A DNA stretch of 64,000 nucleotides from Chiua virens (Eukaryota; Basidiomycota; Agaricomycetes; Boletales; Boletaceae). Under the pieces are notes generated by a model. That model was not told where the DNA came from. It ran no database searches and was given only the letters and a program-made list of their open reading frames with translations. Below, one piece after another: positions 23,401-36,200 of this stretch (position 1 is the stretch's first letter; the number at the start of each line of letters is the position of its first letter). Where the stretch lies: the NCBI GenBank assembly GCA_019787685.1, contig JAHNUO010000008.1:992001-1056000 (forward strand), written 5' to 3'. The translations under genes and the position numbers were made by a program.

Positions 23401-25943
23401 TATTAGACTCACCAGATTGGGAATAGTGATGTCCTTTCCGACAGAGAGCATTGAGCAGGCCCTGGTAGTCAGCCCTTGGAACCAGCTATCATTGTACCAG
23501 TTACATGGAAGGCCCAGGATAGCGGCTGACTTTACTTCTTTCCTCCCTGCTTCCCAATGATGCTTCAATGATGAATTACCAAAGCATATTTTCCATTCTA
23601 AGAGCTGGTTTGTAAGTCTCCACAGACCGGAATAAATGAGAAATGGAAGGGTTTATCCAAGGAAGCTTGAGACACTGCAGGACCTTTGGCTTCGAAGTGA
23701 CAACACAGTCAGTCTCATCGCCGCTCATACCCTTGACGCCAAGGCGGTTGATGACCTTGTGAATGGCATCCCACTTCTCAGGATCTCGAGAGCAATTCTA
23801 CGATGCAATTTTTTTGTGCCTTGCGATAGTCTTCAAAAACAATGATGAGCAAAAATGAAAGGCAATCAATAATATGACATACCCCATGGCGACAGGCAAT
23901 CATTCTGTCATCCTTCCTACATTTGTCCTCCTTTGCAACTATATGGGCCACCACCTGGTCTCGCTCATCGGCAGTGGCGGTGACATTGATTCTAGCCTGT
24001 GTTCAGTGAGCTTGATGCGTTCGAACTAGTTTTTGTTCGCACAATTTTTGAATAGCCTGGAGGCTCATGGTTTGCTCATTGAAGACAATGTCTTGATATA
24101 CACCACTTTTGAGGTTGTTATAAAAGTCGATTGACAGGATAGAGATAGCTTCACAGTTCCACCGTGACGAGGTCAATGGGCTGCAGCACCAATCTAACAC
24201 GATGTTTTCCAGTAATGGGGGTGGGATGCCATCTTGATTAAATGTGTGCACAATGTCCGCTGGGGCTGAAACAGGGAGCTGGCCTTTGGGGCTGGATGGA
24301 ATGATTGCCTTTTGCCAAAGGTACACACAGAAAGCCATCTACATAAATCAGAAAGGTTGCGTGGCTTACTGGAAATATTGGCTTACATGCAGACGGTTCG
24401 TTTTCCCCCGTGGTCCAGGCTTCTTCCACTTTTGTACTGCGGTGTCTTCAGCACCATGATCATCGTCACTGTCATGGTCTCCCTCAGAAGTCCCAGAATC
24501 ACACCGATGTCCCTTGCACTGCAGGATAGGCCATGAGGGCGTCAATGTCACGAAGTGAGACTCCATAAGTTCGGTCAGTTGGGGGACACAGGCATCAATA
24601 ATTCTGCGAACTGTGGGTTCAACGATCCCTGCAGTTGCTGCCTCTAGGCGCTCGGCTACTGCCTGGTCTATAGCAGTTTGAAGTCTTGTGGAAAACATTG
24701 AAGGTCTGACAGGCAGACGGTCACCTGAAAGATGAGAGGTAGGCATAGGCGGAGACAGCGGGGGGACTTGATCCCTATGACCACTACTCATTTGGGATGG
24801 AACAATTCCCTAGCACAGGAAATCAGAGACAAGAAACATAGCAGCACAAGATAAATACCAATTGCGTTTGATTTTGTAGGGTTATATCTGGTGGAGGGGG
24901 GTCTTGATCCATGCGATCACTGCTCATTTGGGAAGGAACAATTGCCTGGTACAGAATGTCAGAGAAAGGAGACATTGCAGCACAAGGTAATTACCGATCA
25001 TGTCTGACTTTTGGGAGTAAAGTGTATATCCTGTGGAGGGAGGTCTTGATCCATGTAATCACCGCTCGTTTGGGAAGTAACAATTGCCTGGTACAGAATG
25101 TCAGAGAAGGGAGACATTATAGCACAAGATGAATACTGATTTGGGAGCAAGGTTTGTATCCAGCAGAGGGGGGTCTTGATCCATGTAATCACTGTTCGTT
25201 TGGGATGGAACAATAGCCTGTTGTAGGACATCAGAGAAATGAAACATCGCAATACAAGATATCTACTGATCGCATCTGGCTTTGTGGTGTAAGGCCTATA
25301 TCCGGTGGAGGGTCTTGATCCATATGATCACTGCCAGTGCTCGTTTGGAATGGAACAATAATTTGCTGCAGGACATCAGGGATACAAAACATGGCAGAAG
25401 AGTGAACCTACCGATTGCATCTGACTTCCTGGGGTCAGGTTTGAACCTGTCTGAGGACATTCTGGAATTGAATGGTGTAGTGGGTATGACATTTCGTCCA
25501 TTGGGATGGGGCTGGTCTGCGAACGTGCAATCCCGGAGCCGAGAGTTGCACTGTGACAAGAAGTGAGGGTGTTCAGAGAAGGTGATTGGTTCAGAGAAGG
25601 TGATTGATTCGGGGAAGGTGATTGCCAATGGGGAGACTGGTCAGGGGTATGACTGCTGTGGGAGGCCCCACCTGGTGGTGTTTCATCTTCAACGGTGGAC
25701 GAAGCAGGGGTACGTGCGTGAGGTTTAAATCGGGTATAAGGTGCATAGACAGGATGGATAGCGTCGGAAGAAGCCATCACATGCGCCTGAACACCAGTTT
25801 GATGGTCTGGGACTAAGGGTGTGCGCCCAAGGCGCTGGCTAAAGCGTCTCGTATATTCCTCTGCCTGCGGAGGAGTTGAATTAACCTCCTGAAAGTGTAT
25901 ATAGTATGCTTACTGTATGGGCTATCTTCTCCATGGCTTGCAT
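23401..25943 (-). CDS. Agaricomycete multigene-family protein, function unknown
   Basis: I do not know a function. Reading the minus strand with introns gives a start MQAMEKIAHT near 25943, then EEYTRRFSQRLGRTP, and a Ser/Pro-rich segment with repeated SPSPNQSPSLNQSPSLN (about 25,590). A tandem array of similar exons follows (24,765-25,430), then a helical block (SMFSTRLQTAIDQAVAERLE) and an acidic Asp/Asp/His tract. The C-terminal blocks WDAIHKVINRLGVKGMSGDE, LPWINPSI and LGLPCNWYNDSWF, ending near 23,410, resemble a family that recurs in agaricomycete genomes and is often repeat-linked (from memory). Exon boundaries are only partly resolved, so intact versus decayed is open. Confidence 0.5.
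24765..25430 (-). repeat. Tandem exon-intron repeat, about 5 units of 130-142 bp
   Basis: The plus-strand landmark GTCTTGATCC (or GACTTGATCC) recurs at 24765, 24901, 25043, 25173 and 25312. Each unit, read on the minus strand, holds a short Pro/Asp-rich exon of the type IVPSQxSSDxMDQDxPP flanked by GT and AG, plus an intron of about 50 bp. This looks like serial duplication of one exon together with its intron. Confidence 0.75.
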
Positions 25944-26212
25944 TGAGAAGGTGGCTGAAGGCGCTGACTCTGGTTCTTCGATGTGAATGGACATGACACT
26001 AATGGACGGGAAGGTTGGACTCACGAAGCACCAACCGTACAACCTATTTAGTGAGATGAGTGATGCTAGACAGACAATTGGGCATCTGATCCGGGGTACC
26101 ATGGACAATAACGATTCAATATCTTGATATCTTAATGATGATGAGCGATGTTAGACAATTAACGTTAATGTAAGGGACATACCAAAGCATGAGAGAACGC
26201 AGGACACCGATC

Positions 26213-26947
26213 ACAGATCATTGCGGGGAGTCACTACCACCGACAACAATGTATGGGACATACCGGCAGAGCTATCATGAGGCACGATGACCGCGACGGT
26301 GACAATGACAACGAACAATTGCAATAGTCACTACCACTGACAACAACAAATCTTAATATCTTAATGGCAATTGGACAACGTAAGGGACATACTGGCAGGT
26401 GCTATCACGAGGCACGATGACCGCAATGGTGACGATGACGATGAACAATGATAATTCTTTGTGACGTCAACTCTACATTTTTTGTTGGTTTTATTTTCTG
26501 AATCTATCCCTACATGAATTCTACTAATAGTAACTAGTAGGGCGGCCTAGTGGCATAATACCACCAAGGCCGCTGTGTCAAAGTGACTTAGATGATAGTG
26601 GAAAGTGGGAAAGTTGTGTGTGTGAAGGTTCACTCCATAAATAGCAGCGATTGTCGCACGTGACAATTTGGGATTACCGGCATGTGATGACCATCGCCAA
26701 ACACTATTTACAGGGTGAATGCGCACGTGCACAACTCTTCCACTTTCCCCATCTATGCCACTACCTTGCGTGGCAACTACACTCCCCTTAATATGCCACT
26801 CATCTAAGTTACAGTAGTATACCTGTTGTATGCAACTGTAGGAAAGACAAAAGTAAAGAGAGAGAAACAAAAAAAAAAAGCAAAAACAGAATGTATTTCG
26901 CAATTATATCGCCGGATCCACGAATAATAAGATTTAGGTCTAGATTT
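26213..26947 (-). repeat. Left arm of long inverted repeat (about 735 bp)
   Basis: Its reverse complement matches 39,333-40,071 almost base for base, with scattered substitutions and a 7-bp difference near the GACAATCGCTG block. The matching arms run from AAATCTAGACCTAAATC to CACAATGATCTGT (right-arm text). The arm contains a foldback element and a stretch of GTGGTAGTGACT-type short repeats. Confidence 0.88.
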
Positions 26948-27232
26948 GGTATAGGCTGTTGTGCGTGGTCATTGTCGACGGAATTGGGACAGCATGCCTA
27001 GTGATGTATTGTCTGGCTCGATTGGGGGTATGTTACATGCTGATCGTATTTAACGTTGACATCGTTGACCATGATCGTTCATCTAGGCACTCAAGTTGAT
27101 CTACCTAACATATATTGTAAAGATGTTGTATCCGCTATTCCAATGGTGGGTTATGCACCCGAGGTCCCGCCAAAGTATCCAGGTGAGTTCATTTCACGAT
27201 CTACTTTCCTCGCCCTGCTCCTAACTATGGAA

Positions 27233-28075
27233 TTTAGCATTTAAAGCGAAAGAGGGACGAAGGAGACCCACCTGACCTATCACTTGTACCCACCCTTGTA
27301 CAAAATATCAATCCTGTAAGCTTATTCAGTATTTTCTGCTGTCAAACTTTCTGACCACACACTTGAAGCAGGGGGAGGATGATGACTTACCACCCACAAG
27401 GGCACCCGTCACTGCCTTACAGGAGACTAACCCGGTAGGCTTACCAACTCTCATTAGTCAGAGTTTCTGACTCCAACGCCAGCCTTCGAAATGGAAGAGG
27501 GACAAAGATCCATCCGATTTACCACTTGCAAAGCGTCCAGTCACTCGTGTACAAGATACCACTCCAGTAAGTTTCTTTACTGTGGCCTCTCATCAGATTT
27601 TCTAATGCGTGTGAAGTGGGGGGAGGATGGGATCCTACCTCCCACATGGTTAGCTGTCACTGCCTTACAGGCTAACCCGGTAGGTTTACCCAGCATTCTA
27701 CGGTCAGCTCTTCGCATTTGAACTTCTGTCTCCAATGCCAGCCTCTGAAGTGGAAGAGAGATGGAGATTCATATGATTTACCACCCGCAAAGTGTGCAGA
27801 CACTGATGTGCAAGGTACCAATCTAGTAAGTTTGTTACTATTTCTTTTCATCACAATTTCTAACTGTACTTGTGAAACAGAGGCAGGATGACCCGACACA
27901 AACGCTTGTCACCTCCTTGCAGGAAATTAACCCAGTATACTCACCCATTCTCATGCACATTGAAGTTTCTGACTCAAATATCAGTCTTTGAAGCAGAAGA
28001 GGAATGAAGACTCATGTGATTTACCACCCACGAAGTGCACAATTGCTCACGCACAAGATATCAATCCAGTAAGTT
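27233..28075 (+). repeat. Alternating two-exon tandem array, about 3.5 units of 245-259 bp
   Basis: Exon type A (K[RW]KRDxDxxDLPxAK, ending before GTAAGT) begins near 27236, 27484, 27742 and 27985. Exon type B (a Gly/Asp-rich piece ending QExNP before GTAG) alternates at about 27370, 27617 and 27881. Each keeps its own AG acceptor and GT donor. Confidence 0.7.
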
Positions 28076-29290
28076 TCTTTACTATTTCCTTTCATTAGAA
28101 TTCTCAATTCTACCATCTTCAAAACGCCAGTCCTCCACAGAATTCACCATCCCAAAGTAGTCACACATGCCATCTCTCTCCTGATACTTCCAAACGAGCT
28201 GCTGCACGAAATCGTGGATCTCTTTGATGCTCAGGAACTTGGGGTGTGCACAAGAGTATGCATCATTTTGAAAAATATTGCCACCCCACGTTTTTTTGCT
28301 GCTCTCGGTTTCGCACCGGGCGACAGTCTCTGGACAAGTGTTGATCAAGACAACTACGAAGCTCTCATAGTGTGGAGACGCATGGCTGACTTCATCTGCC
28401 CCAAGAACCTGTATTGCCGCCTCTTCAATGTGAAGGATTCCCATTTGCACCTCCTACAGATTTTTTTTCAGTCACCTCAGTGCACCAATATTCCAGCTGT
28501 TTATATATCCTGCTTCAGTAATCCATTATCGGCATCCAGCACTGCAGCCCTCCTCGAAGACATCAGAGCATCTGGTTGCAAAGAGCTCTCTTACTCTGCT
28601 CGCTCAGATCCCTTTCCCCACTACATCTCATCATTTCCAAAGCCTTCCCGTGTGGCGCCTAGCCGACTCAAGTCTTTCTCATCAGACTGCAATAATATCT
28701 TCTCAGTACCCATTATTTCTTTTACCATGTCCACTCTCTGCAACTCTCCCCTCAGGGAGCTTGTCCTAAAAGACACGGGACTCTCTGCCGCTATGTGGCG
28801 GAAGTTCTTTCAGGTTCTGGATTTACCCCTTCTACAGCTCCTTGAAGTTGATCGCCAATGCTCGGTTAATACACTTTTGAGGTTCTTGCAGCAACACTCC
28901 CACATTTGATCTCTCCACATTTCCGCATATGGTAATTCAAGTGATACTCAATGATCAAAAACCCTCGTTGTTCGTCTCCCCTCATTGCAGGCTCTTGGTG
29001 GACCACCGGAGTACCTGTCATTGCTGTTGCAACAGCTCGAACATCCCAACTCAGTAACTACACTTTTGGTCATGCTCGGCAACACTAGTGCTCCCCACAT
29101 TTTGAAGGTACTGGATTGCACTCAGTACCTTCCTGGTTTGCGCAACATGAATGTAGCTTTCTGTCCAAATAACACTGGGACCACCATGGTCATCCCACTC
29201 ACTGGATTGCATGTTCCAAAGCATGAAGCACGCATGTGCGGAGTTACCCGGCTCAGGATAGCGGCGGCATTTGATACCTCCACTGATTGA
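27233..29290 (+). pseudogene. F-box protein gene with duplicated exons and a premature TGA
   Basis: Seen: an array of alternating small exons (27,233-28,075) joins a core with a clear F-box, LPNELLHEIVDLFDAQELG followed by VCTRVCIILKNI (about 28,185-28,280). A leucine-rich body follows (28,290-28,906), then after an intron at about 28,931-28,990 a further exon ends at 29,290 (FDTSTD stop). An in-frame TGA at 28907-28909 interrupts the frame; downstream codons SLHISAYG continue sensibly into the next exon, so the stop is probably a C-to-T change of CGA. The start codon was not found; the ATG at about 27,068 does not join in phase to the first repeat exon. It would act as an SCF adaptor if functional. 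It lies inside the inverted-repeat segment. Confidence 0.7.
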
Positions 29291-29760
29291 GGGGAAGAAA
29301 TTATGGCAAGTATTATCCTCATACACACAACCATTGACTAATCCACTCCGCAGAAACATTGTGCCCCATGGATGGGGTTTTTCCCTGATGTAAAAATAGT
29401 GACGCTGGTCTTAGGGCGTGTTGTCCCCTCAAATGGCGAGATCAGAGAAGTACAGCGCTCCTTCAAGGAGTGATTGATCGATTCTGACGTCAAAATTGTA
29501 ATATCAACCTTCTGAGTTTGTACTGATAATGAATCACTTGTAACTGTAAAATACCTAGGTCATTGATCGTTGATTAGCGAGACTATAACAATACCATTTC
29601 TCTTGCTCATTTATTAGTGCCAACCCCCCTTCTCAAAGGGCTGATGTGGGGTCACCCGGTGGCTGGCATGCATGACCAACTTCTGTATTAGGTAGTCAAC
29701 CATCTGAAATTTACATTCCTCGCCCAGAACTATTTTTAAGGTACATTTTGAGAAAATCAG

Positions 29761-30303
29761 CTACGACCCAGTCACTGTCATACTCCAGGAGCTGTGGATA
29801 TCTCTCCTTCGCCTGGAAGACCAATGAGACACGAGACTATGATTGGATGTATCACACAACCTTAGCGAACACAATCTTAAGTTGTTCCCTCGACTGCCTA
29901 CTCCATGGCTTCTGAGTAGCGAGGTGCTCTCGTGCCAGATGAATGACAAAAGACTGCTGAGTGTTAGAGTGCGCTCCTAATGACAGTATGACCCACTTAC
30001 CCGAATCTCATTGTATTCAGTAGCTGGCCATCCAAGTTTCTCTTGTAGGTTGTAACTGCCCCTGTTAATCCTTGATACCTCCCCTCGAGGTTTGCGTATC
30101 AGAACCTTGGATGGAGGCATGCCAAGTATTGCGACAGACTCCGACTGTTCAGTGCGCATCAGTACTGTCTCAACCTCATGGGGGAATATTTTATGTTGCG
30201 TCAGCAGAGGGGGGGAAATTGCACATTCTGGAGGGAAAACTGAATGGCATGTGAGGGGAGAAAAGTATTGGTGGAACATCAAGGTTGATACAGCTTTGGG
30301 CAT
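29761..30303 (-). CDS. Unknown agaricomycete family protein, fragmentary
   Basis: Minus-strand blocks KLGWPATEYNEIR (around 30,010), SFVIHLAREHLATQKPWSR (about 29,890-29,950) and EYDSDWVVADFLK (about 29,760) join across a short GT-AG gap. The pattern, a Trp-containing helix pair followed by DW.v.DFlk.yLkn, recurs in many uncharacterised agaricomycete proteins (from memory). The upstream part (MPKAVSTLMFHQYF) reads into A/T-rich sequence. No function is assigned. Start and integrity are uncertain. Confidence 0.4.
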
Positions 30304-30516
30304 GCTTTTTGGTGGATGCGTTTCTGAGCCAGTGTGAATGATATAAAGTATAGACGCACCCCTTGATTGGGCATCACGAAGTCAAAACAATAATATGAAA
30401 AAGCACTGGTTGTTACTGCGATTAGTGACAGACTACAATAGATAGCCAGGCGACATACTGCTATCCCGACAACTGACTCATTGTCAATCTTCTTTCGTCA
30501 ACGATTACCGTGTACG

Positions 30517-30891
30517 ACAGCCTATACCGAATCTAGACCTAAATCTTATTATTTGTGGATCCGGCGATATAATCACAAAATACATTCTGTTTTTGCTTTT
30601 TTTTTTGTTTCTCTCTCTTTACTTTTGTCTTTCCTACAGTTGCGTACAACGGGTATACTACTGTAACTTAGATGAGTGGCATATTAAGGGGAGTGTAGTT
30701 GCCACACAAGGTAGTGGCATAGATGGGGAAAGTGGAAGAGTTGTGCATGTGTGCATTCGCCCCGTAAATAGTGTTTGGTGATGGTCATCACGTGCCAGTA
30801 ATCCCAAATTGTCACGTGCAACAATCGCTGAACACTATTTATGAAGCGAATCTTCACACACACAACTTTCTCGTTTTCCACTATCATCTAT
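30517..30891 (+). repeat. Third, partial copy of the inverted-repeat sequence
   Basis: This stretch matches the inner half of the right arm (39,333-39,700) in the same orientation, from AATCTAGACCTAAATC to CCACTATCATCTA, with more substitutions than the two outer arms show to each other. It lacks the outer half of the arm. It therefore appears to be an older or separately inserted copy inside the 13.9-kb segment. Confidence 0.85.
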
Positions 30892-31321
30892 AATATACCA
30901 CTTGACGCAAGCTTCGTAATGGCCTATAATGCTATTGTGTACCCATTAGTAGAAAATTACTCAATGAGTACTAGCATGCAGTATTTCAATCGGAGAAAAG
31001 ACCAACAAAAACACAAACAACCTAACTACGGTTGAGGTTACCAAGAATTGGAACTCTCCATCGTTGTGCCTGTCATCGTGCACTCTGGTATGTGTCCCTT
31101 ACGTATTTTGCGTCATCAATTGTCTGACTGATTCAATCACTACATCTAGTATTCATTATTGTTGTCTGCCGTCCTGTACTTGACGACTATGGCAATGGTG
31201 TATTCCTGTGTCGTTCTCTTGTTCTCAATTGTTGACTGGTCTCTCGTCAGTTGTCATGTTTCCCGATATCAATTGTCTGTCACTCTTATAAATAAGACGT
31301 AGGCTACTATGTATCTCAACG

Positions 31322-33020
31322 ATGTCTCTGTCTAATGTAAGATTAGCTTTTCGTTTCGGTCTGTTACTGAAATCTTTGTAGATAGCCCACAAGTTCACTT
31401 TGACTCACCACACGAAGGCAATCAATACGTTCGCGATCAGCCCTCACGGTTCTTTATTGCTTAGTGGAGGTTAGCATTGTCACTTTTTCCTGCATCAGCC
31501 AATTTGACACATCACAGGGAATGACAGCCGTGTGGTCGTCTGGAGTCTCACCTCTGGTGAAATGTTGCAAGAAATATGTGTTCCATCAGCTGGCTTTATC
31601 AGTTGCTCTGCTTGGCTTAAGCTGGCAGATCGTGATGAAGATACCTTTGTTTTCGGCACATCAGACGGTAACATCCATCTCTATCAGCGAGTGAGTGAGA
31701 ACCCTCTCTTCCATTTCTTATCAATCAGTCTTGCACATACAGGGGCCATAGAATCGTTGGCCTGGGATCCACAACACTGCCGACTGGCTAGCGCTGGCGA
31801 TGGCCAGGTCTATGTTTGGAAGTTCATTGCTGATCAGAGTAAGTACTATATGTTTCTTATATCCTGCCTGTTCTAACTGGGGTTGCCATCCGTGTAGAAT
31901 CATTTACGCCTGTCCCCAGTGTCCCTGAGAAGCAACCGTATGTCGCACGGTCGGTCCATTTTTTAGATGATGGCTCCAGTGTCGTGGTCTCATATCTTGA
32001 GAGTGGCTATGTGTATGTGTTGGCTCGTAGCAAAAGCTTTACTTACCTGTCACATCCGCTAATCTAATATCAGTTTCTGTTACTCCATTGATCCATGGGA
32101 TCTCAAGTGGAAAAAGAAAGCCAATGGCTGTATGTAAGTACCCTTCTCCGATATATATTCCCATCGTTCTTAGCTCTTGCCAGTGGTGATACGTTCTTGG
32201 ATGGTCAGCACCTCCTGGTTTCCAACCTTCGAGATGGTGTCGATAGGTATTCCCTGCCTGCTTTGCATCTCACTCAAAGTTATCACCACACCATCTTGGT
32301 CAATGTGCCACGGCAGCTTGCAGTCGCTCAAGCAGCTGGCCTTCTTATTGTCAGAGGTGACAACAGATTCACTCAGATCTTTGACTACCAAACTGGAGCA
32401 TTTCATGACAAGCTTGACCATGGGAATGGTAGGCCCCTAATTCTCATTCATGGATTTTCACGTTGACCCTATACTCTCAGCTGGTGATTTGGTAGTTATG
32501 GTAGCTGTATGCCATAGATTCCTTTACTATATTTCCAACTAATATCTTCCCAGACTTTCGAAGGTGTACAAGGATGCATTGTTGTGACGGGCAGTGCGCT
32601 GGAGGGTCATAGTAACATCAAAGTTTGGAAGCAAGAGCAACAAGTAGGTTTTTTATTGCTTACGATGATCATGTTTATTGAGCATGGTTGAAGACCGCCA
32701 GCCAGCCCCTCATGGTACAAAACGAGTCACAGTTGCAACTTGGATTGTCCATGAAGCAACTACTGTTGTTCGCAGTAGTTTGCATGCTCGTAAATATGTT
32801 GATGACTTATCTCCCATCTTCCCTCCCTCACAGCTCTCTATTCCTTTATGCACCACCATGGAGTAACAAGCCTAATTTTTACCAGTCACCTTTCCAAATG
32901 TCTCATGATCCTGCACCCATACCTGCACCTACAGGAAAATCAGCCAAGCAGAGTATTACACAAAGCTTAGAACTTCAGTCTGAGAATGGTATTATTATGC
33001 TGGGAGAGGCGGCTGTTTAA
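31322..33020 (+). CDS. WD40-repeat protein with C-terminal membrane segment
   Basis: Seen: ATG at 31322 opens a 5-codon exon (MSLSN), and the frame then runs over several introns: LTHHTKAINTFAISPHGSLL, LLSGGNDSRVVVWSL, FVFGTSDGNIHLYQR, HTGAIESLAWDPQHCRLASA and GDGQVYVWKF. Later exons give ARSVHFLDDGSSVVVSYLES, FCYSIDPWDLKWKKK, GDTFLDGQHLLVSNLRDGVD and TFEGVQGCIVVTGS. A hydrophobic helix (LLLFAVVCMLVNMLMTYL) lies near the end. At 32,175 the acceptor TTGCCAG must be used; the one 12 bp earlier leads to a stop. No premature stop was found, unlike its neighbours. This type of WD40 protein is amplified in agaricomycetes (from memory); partner and role are unknown. Confidence 0.7.
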
Positions 33021-33278
33021 ATGTAGTGTCTTTGAAACCACATGATTTTGTAGTAATAGATCTCTAATTGCGCCTTGTAGAGTGGACTTATTGTCCACCA
33101 ATCACGTCCTCCAACCACCACACGTGACCATCCACCAATCGGCGTTCATTACAATTGTGGGGAGTGGACTAGTCCACAATTTTCCACGTGACCATCCACC
33201 CACCAATTGTCATTCACTATAAGAGACACATCTCCACATTTTATTTCCCTCTTTCTGCAACAACCATCATCGAACGAA

Positions 33279-36200
33279 ATGCAAGCTGGTGAGACTTTAC
33301 CATACAGAATCAAACATCGAAGCTAACACATTATTTCGAAGGTCCTTCAAACTGTGCAAGCCTACTGGCCAGTCCAGATGCTTGGTCACTGGTCTTGAAG
33401 TGGGCGGACGAAACAATTGATATCAAGACATTCACATCCTCGATGTCTCAGAAATTCAGCTCCCAGTATGTTGAAGCGGAATGGAGAGACATCATGACTC
33501 ACATATTCTCGTGTTGGGAAGATGATGAATTGGCAAGCGCTGCTGTGATCACCACCATGGAGGCCTGCAGCATAGCACTCCCAAGTAACAGCTCGTGTGC
33601 TGAACCCTCAACGTCCCAGAGCCACACTCAGATGTTCCTTCCAAATAAACTTAAGTGGCATCATGACAGTGGCCGGACGATGTCCTGGAGACCTAGAAAA
33701 TGAGTCTGCGGAATGGTTCATTTTCTTCTGTTATGATTTACTACGGTATGACTGATTCAGGGGCAGGTGGATCGATTCCTTGATGTGGAGGTGCAGGTAG
33801 ACGAGGAAGAAGAGGAAGAAGAGGAAGAAAATAGTGGTACGTCATATACACTACTCAAATGTATCTGCTCTAACCTCGCACAGAAGGGTTTATCGTTCCG
33901 GATGACGGCACCGACCTAGGGACATCGTCGCAGCGCCATTCTGTGACATCTGGCCACACACCATTTGTATCTTTGAGGTTCAAGCAAATTGTCAACAAGA
34001 TAGCTGGCTGCTACGTCAATGCCCACAACAACCACCAGTCCGATGGCGATAGTGATAATTGTTACGATACCAACTTTTCCTCACTTCACAACTCCAACGT
34101 TCAACCTATTCTAAGAATACATGCCTCATGTCAAGGCTGTCCAAAGGATCATATCCAATTGGCTGCCACAATAACACAGCATCCATCACCTCATGTCCTT
34201 ATCTATTCATTTCCCTTATCACTGACTCATCATCGGCAGTGCAAGGCTATGCTCTTACCTATGACTCATATCTATTCACACCTTATCATCCAATAGGATA
34301 CATTATGCTTATCTACATAGTTCATACTCAGATTAGAACTCCGACATCCATGTAGTATATAAACCCCATGAATTTCAGCCAGAGAGCTCTAACAAAGTTC
34401 TCTTGGAGTTTTCACCTCTTCATTGGACTGAACCCCCTCTTCACTCAACCACTAAACTTAAACAGTCTAGTCTTGTTCTAGGTTGTTTCAATAATGACGA
34501 GTCAGAAGAAGTCCCTCCAAGTGCTTCGCCTGCTATCTTGGATGCGACAAGCATTTGGGAGTCTATCTGAGACTGGATGTTTGGCTCTTTAAACTATGAA
34601 AAACTGATAGATATTCTAGACTCTCAGTGTGACAATAACCCGAACATCCAGTACTGGGAAGACTTCCTCTCGACCCTTACGTTCTTGTTGGATCTGGAAG
34701 AGTGAGAAGAGCAGTTCCTATTGATCCCATTTGCAGAGCACCTTTGTAGAATTTCTGCTGCTCATCCCCCTGTTGCACCATGTCAAGATCTTCATTGTGC
34801 ACACATATCCCCACCTTGCCGATCACTCCTCCTCGATGATATGGAACAGACACTGATGTGGGCTGTCAACATAGTTCCCAGTAAGTTCTGGTGCATATAC
34901 TCTATCAAATCTGCTGATATTACCTTAGATTCCTTGGCAAAGTTTATCATTGAAGCATGGAATCAGGCCGGTCTCGCCGCCACGCTGTACAAACAACTAC
35001 CTCACCAACCCACTGTGTGTGCAGTAGACCCCAACGCATTCCTTCTTGCTGTCCCTGTCTCACACACTTCTTGCGTGTGTGGTTGGTCGCTGGTGCTGTT
35101 CAAGGACTGGGTCTCTCTGTTCCCCACTCATCGACACTCCGAACCTCCTCTGCCAGGATGGTACACAATATCGAAATGTGGATTGTACAAGGGTGATGTT
35201 GCATACGGCCTATCCTTTGAAGGGGAGTCAGGAGAATTCCGTGTTCTTGTAGCTTCGCGATCACTGAAGCCTCCAAAGCGTCGGCCTGGCAACGATATTG
35301 GTCAAAATCCTCACGCCTGACAACTATTTTGCCCCAAGCAATTCGGAGGGAAACAACTAGTTCTGTCTCATGGAAGGCCTTCTTACGAGTACGATAAGAT
35401 GACATACATATCAGGCTTGCTTTTGATGAGTTTAAAGCTCAATCAAGTAGCTGCACTCCCTACCCTGACTCCTCACCAGATCACACTTCATGTCATCTCC
35501 ATGGTGGATCCCCCTTTCATGACCACAACACATCAGTCATATAACTGACAGTTCTGGAAGGAGAAAGATACCGTTGTTGTATCCGACTCCGCCTATTTCA
35601 GGAAACGCGGTGTTCTACTCGAGGTCAAGCATGCAAACCACTCAGCCAGAGTGTGCTTGCTTGAGGGAGAGGAGCTCAGCTCTCCCCTATCTAATCTTTG
35701 TCGCGAGTATGTCCTTGGAGATGCAGTCCAAGTAATTGAGGATTCTTTCAGTGATACCCAGAACGTATACCACCATCTTATTGGGCGCACTGGTATGGTT
35801 TCTTACATCAATGCCACTACAGAGGAAGTAACGGTGTCAGAACTTGACGGGAACGAAGTGAGTTGTCTCATCACCATGTCGTTCGTTCCTCATCATCCAT
35901 GCAGTTTCAAGTATCACCTTTTTTATTGGAGTCCCATGTGCCAGAACAAGCTGTCTGCATGCCGTTCAGTGTTGTCGCGCCGCCCACTGTTGATTTCACC
36001 GAGAGCACTGAGATTGGTGACATCGTTAGTGTAATTGCAGGCCCTCTCCAAGGACTCTTCAGTTATGTTACTGAAGTGAAACGGCTTGCTGGAACCCTCA
36101 AATTCGTCTCTCAACACAGCAACTTTTGTGGGCAACAACTCGAAGTTCCTATTGTACACTGCAGAGCTACGCCAGACCATTGCGCATTGTGGTATACTCC

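Noticed and set aside
24765..25430. CRISPR-like regular repeats
   Set aside because: Units are exon plus intron with splice borders in a eukaryotic genome, vary in length and have no short identical repeat with unique spacers.
26213..26947. Inverted arms as LTRs of a retroelement
   Set aside because: The outer copies are in opposite orientation, and no reverse transcriptase or primer site lies between them.
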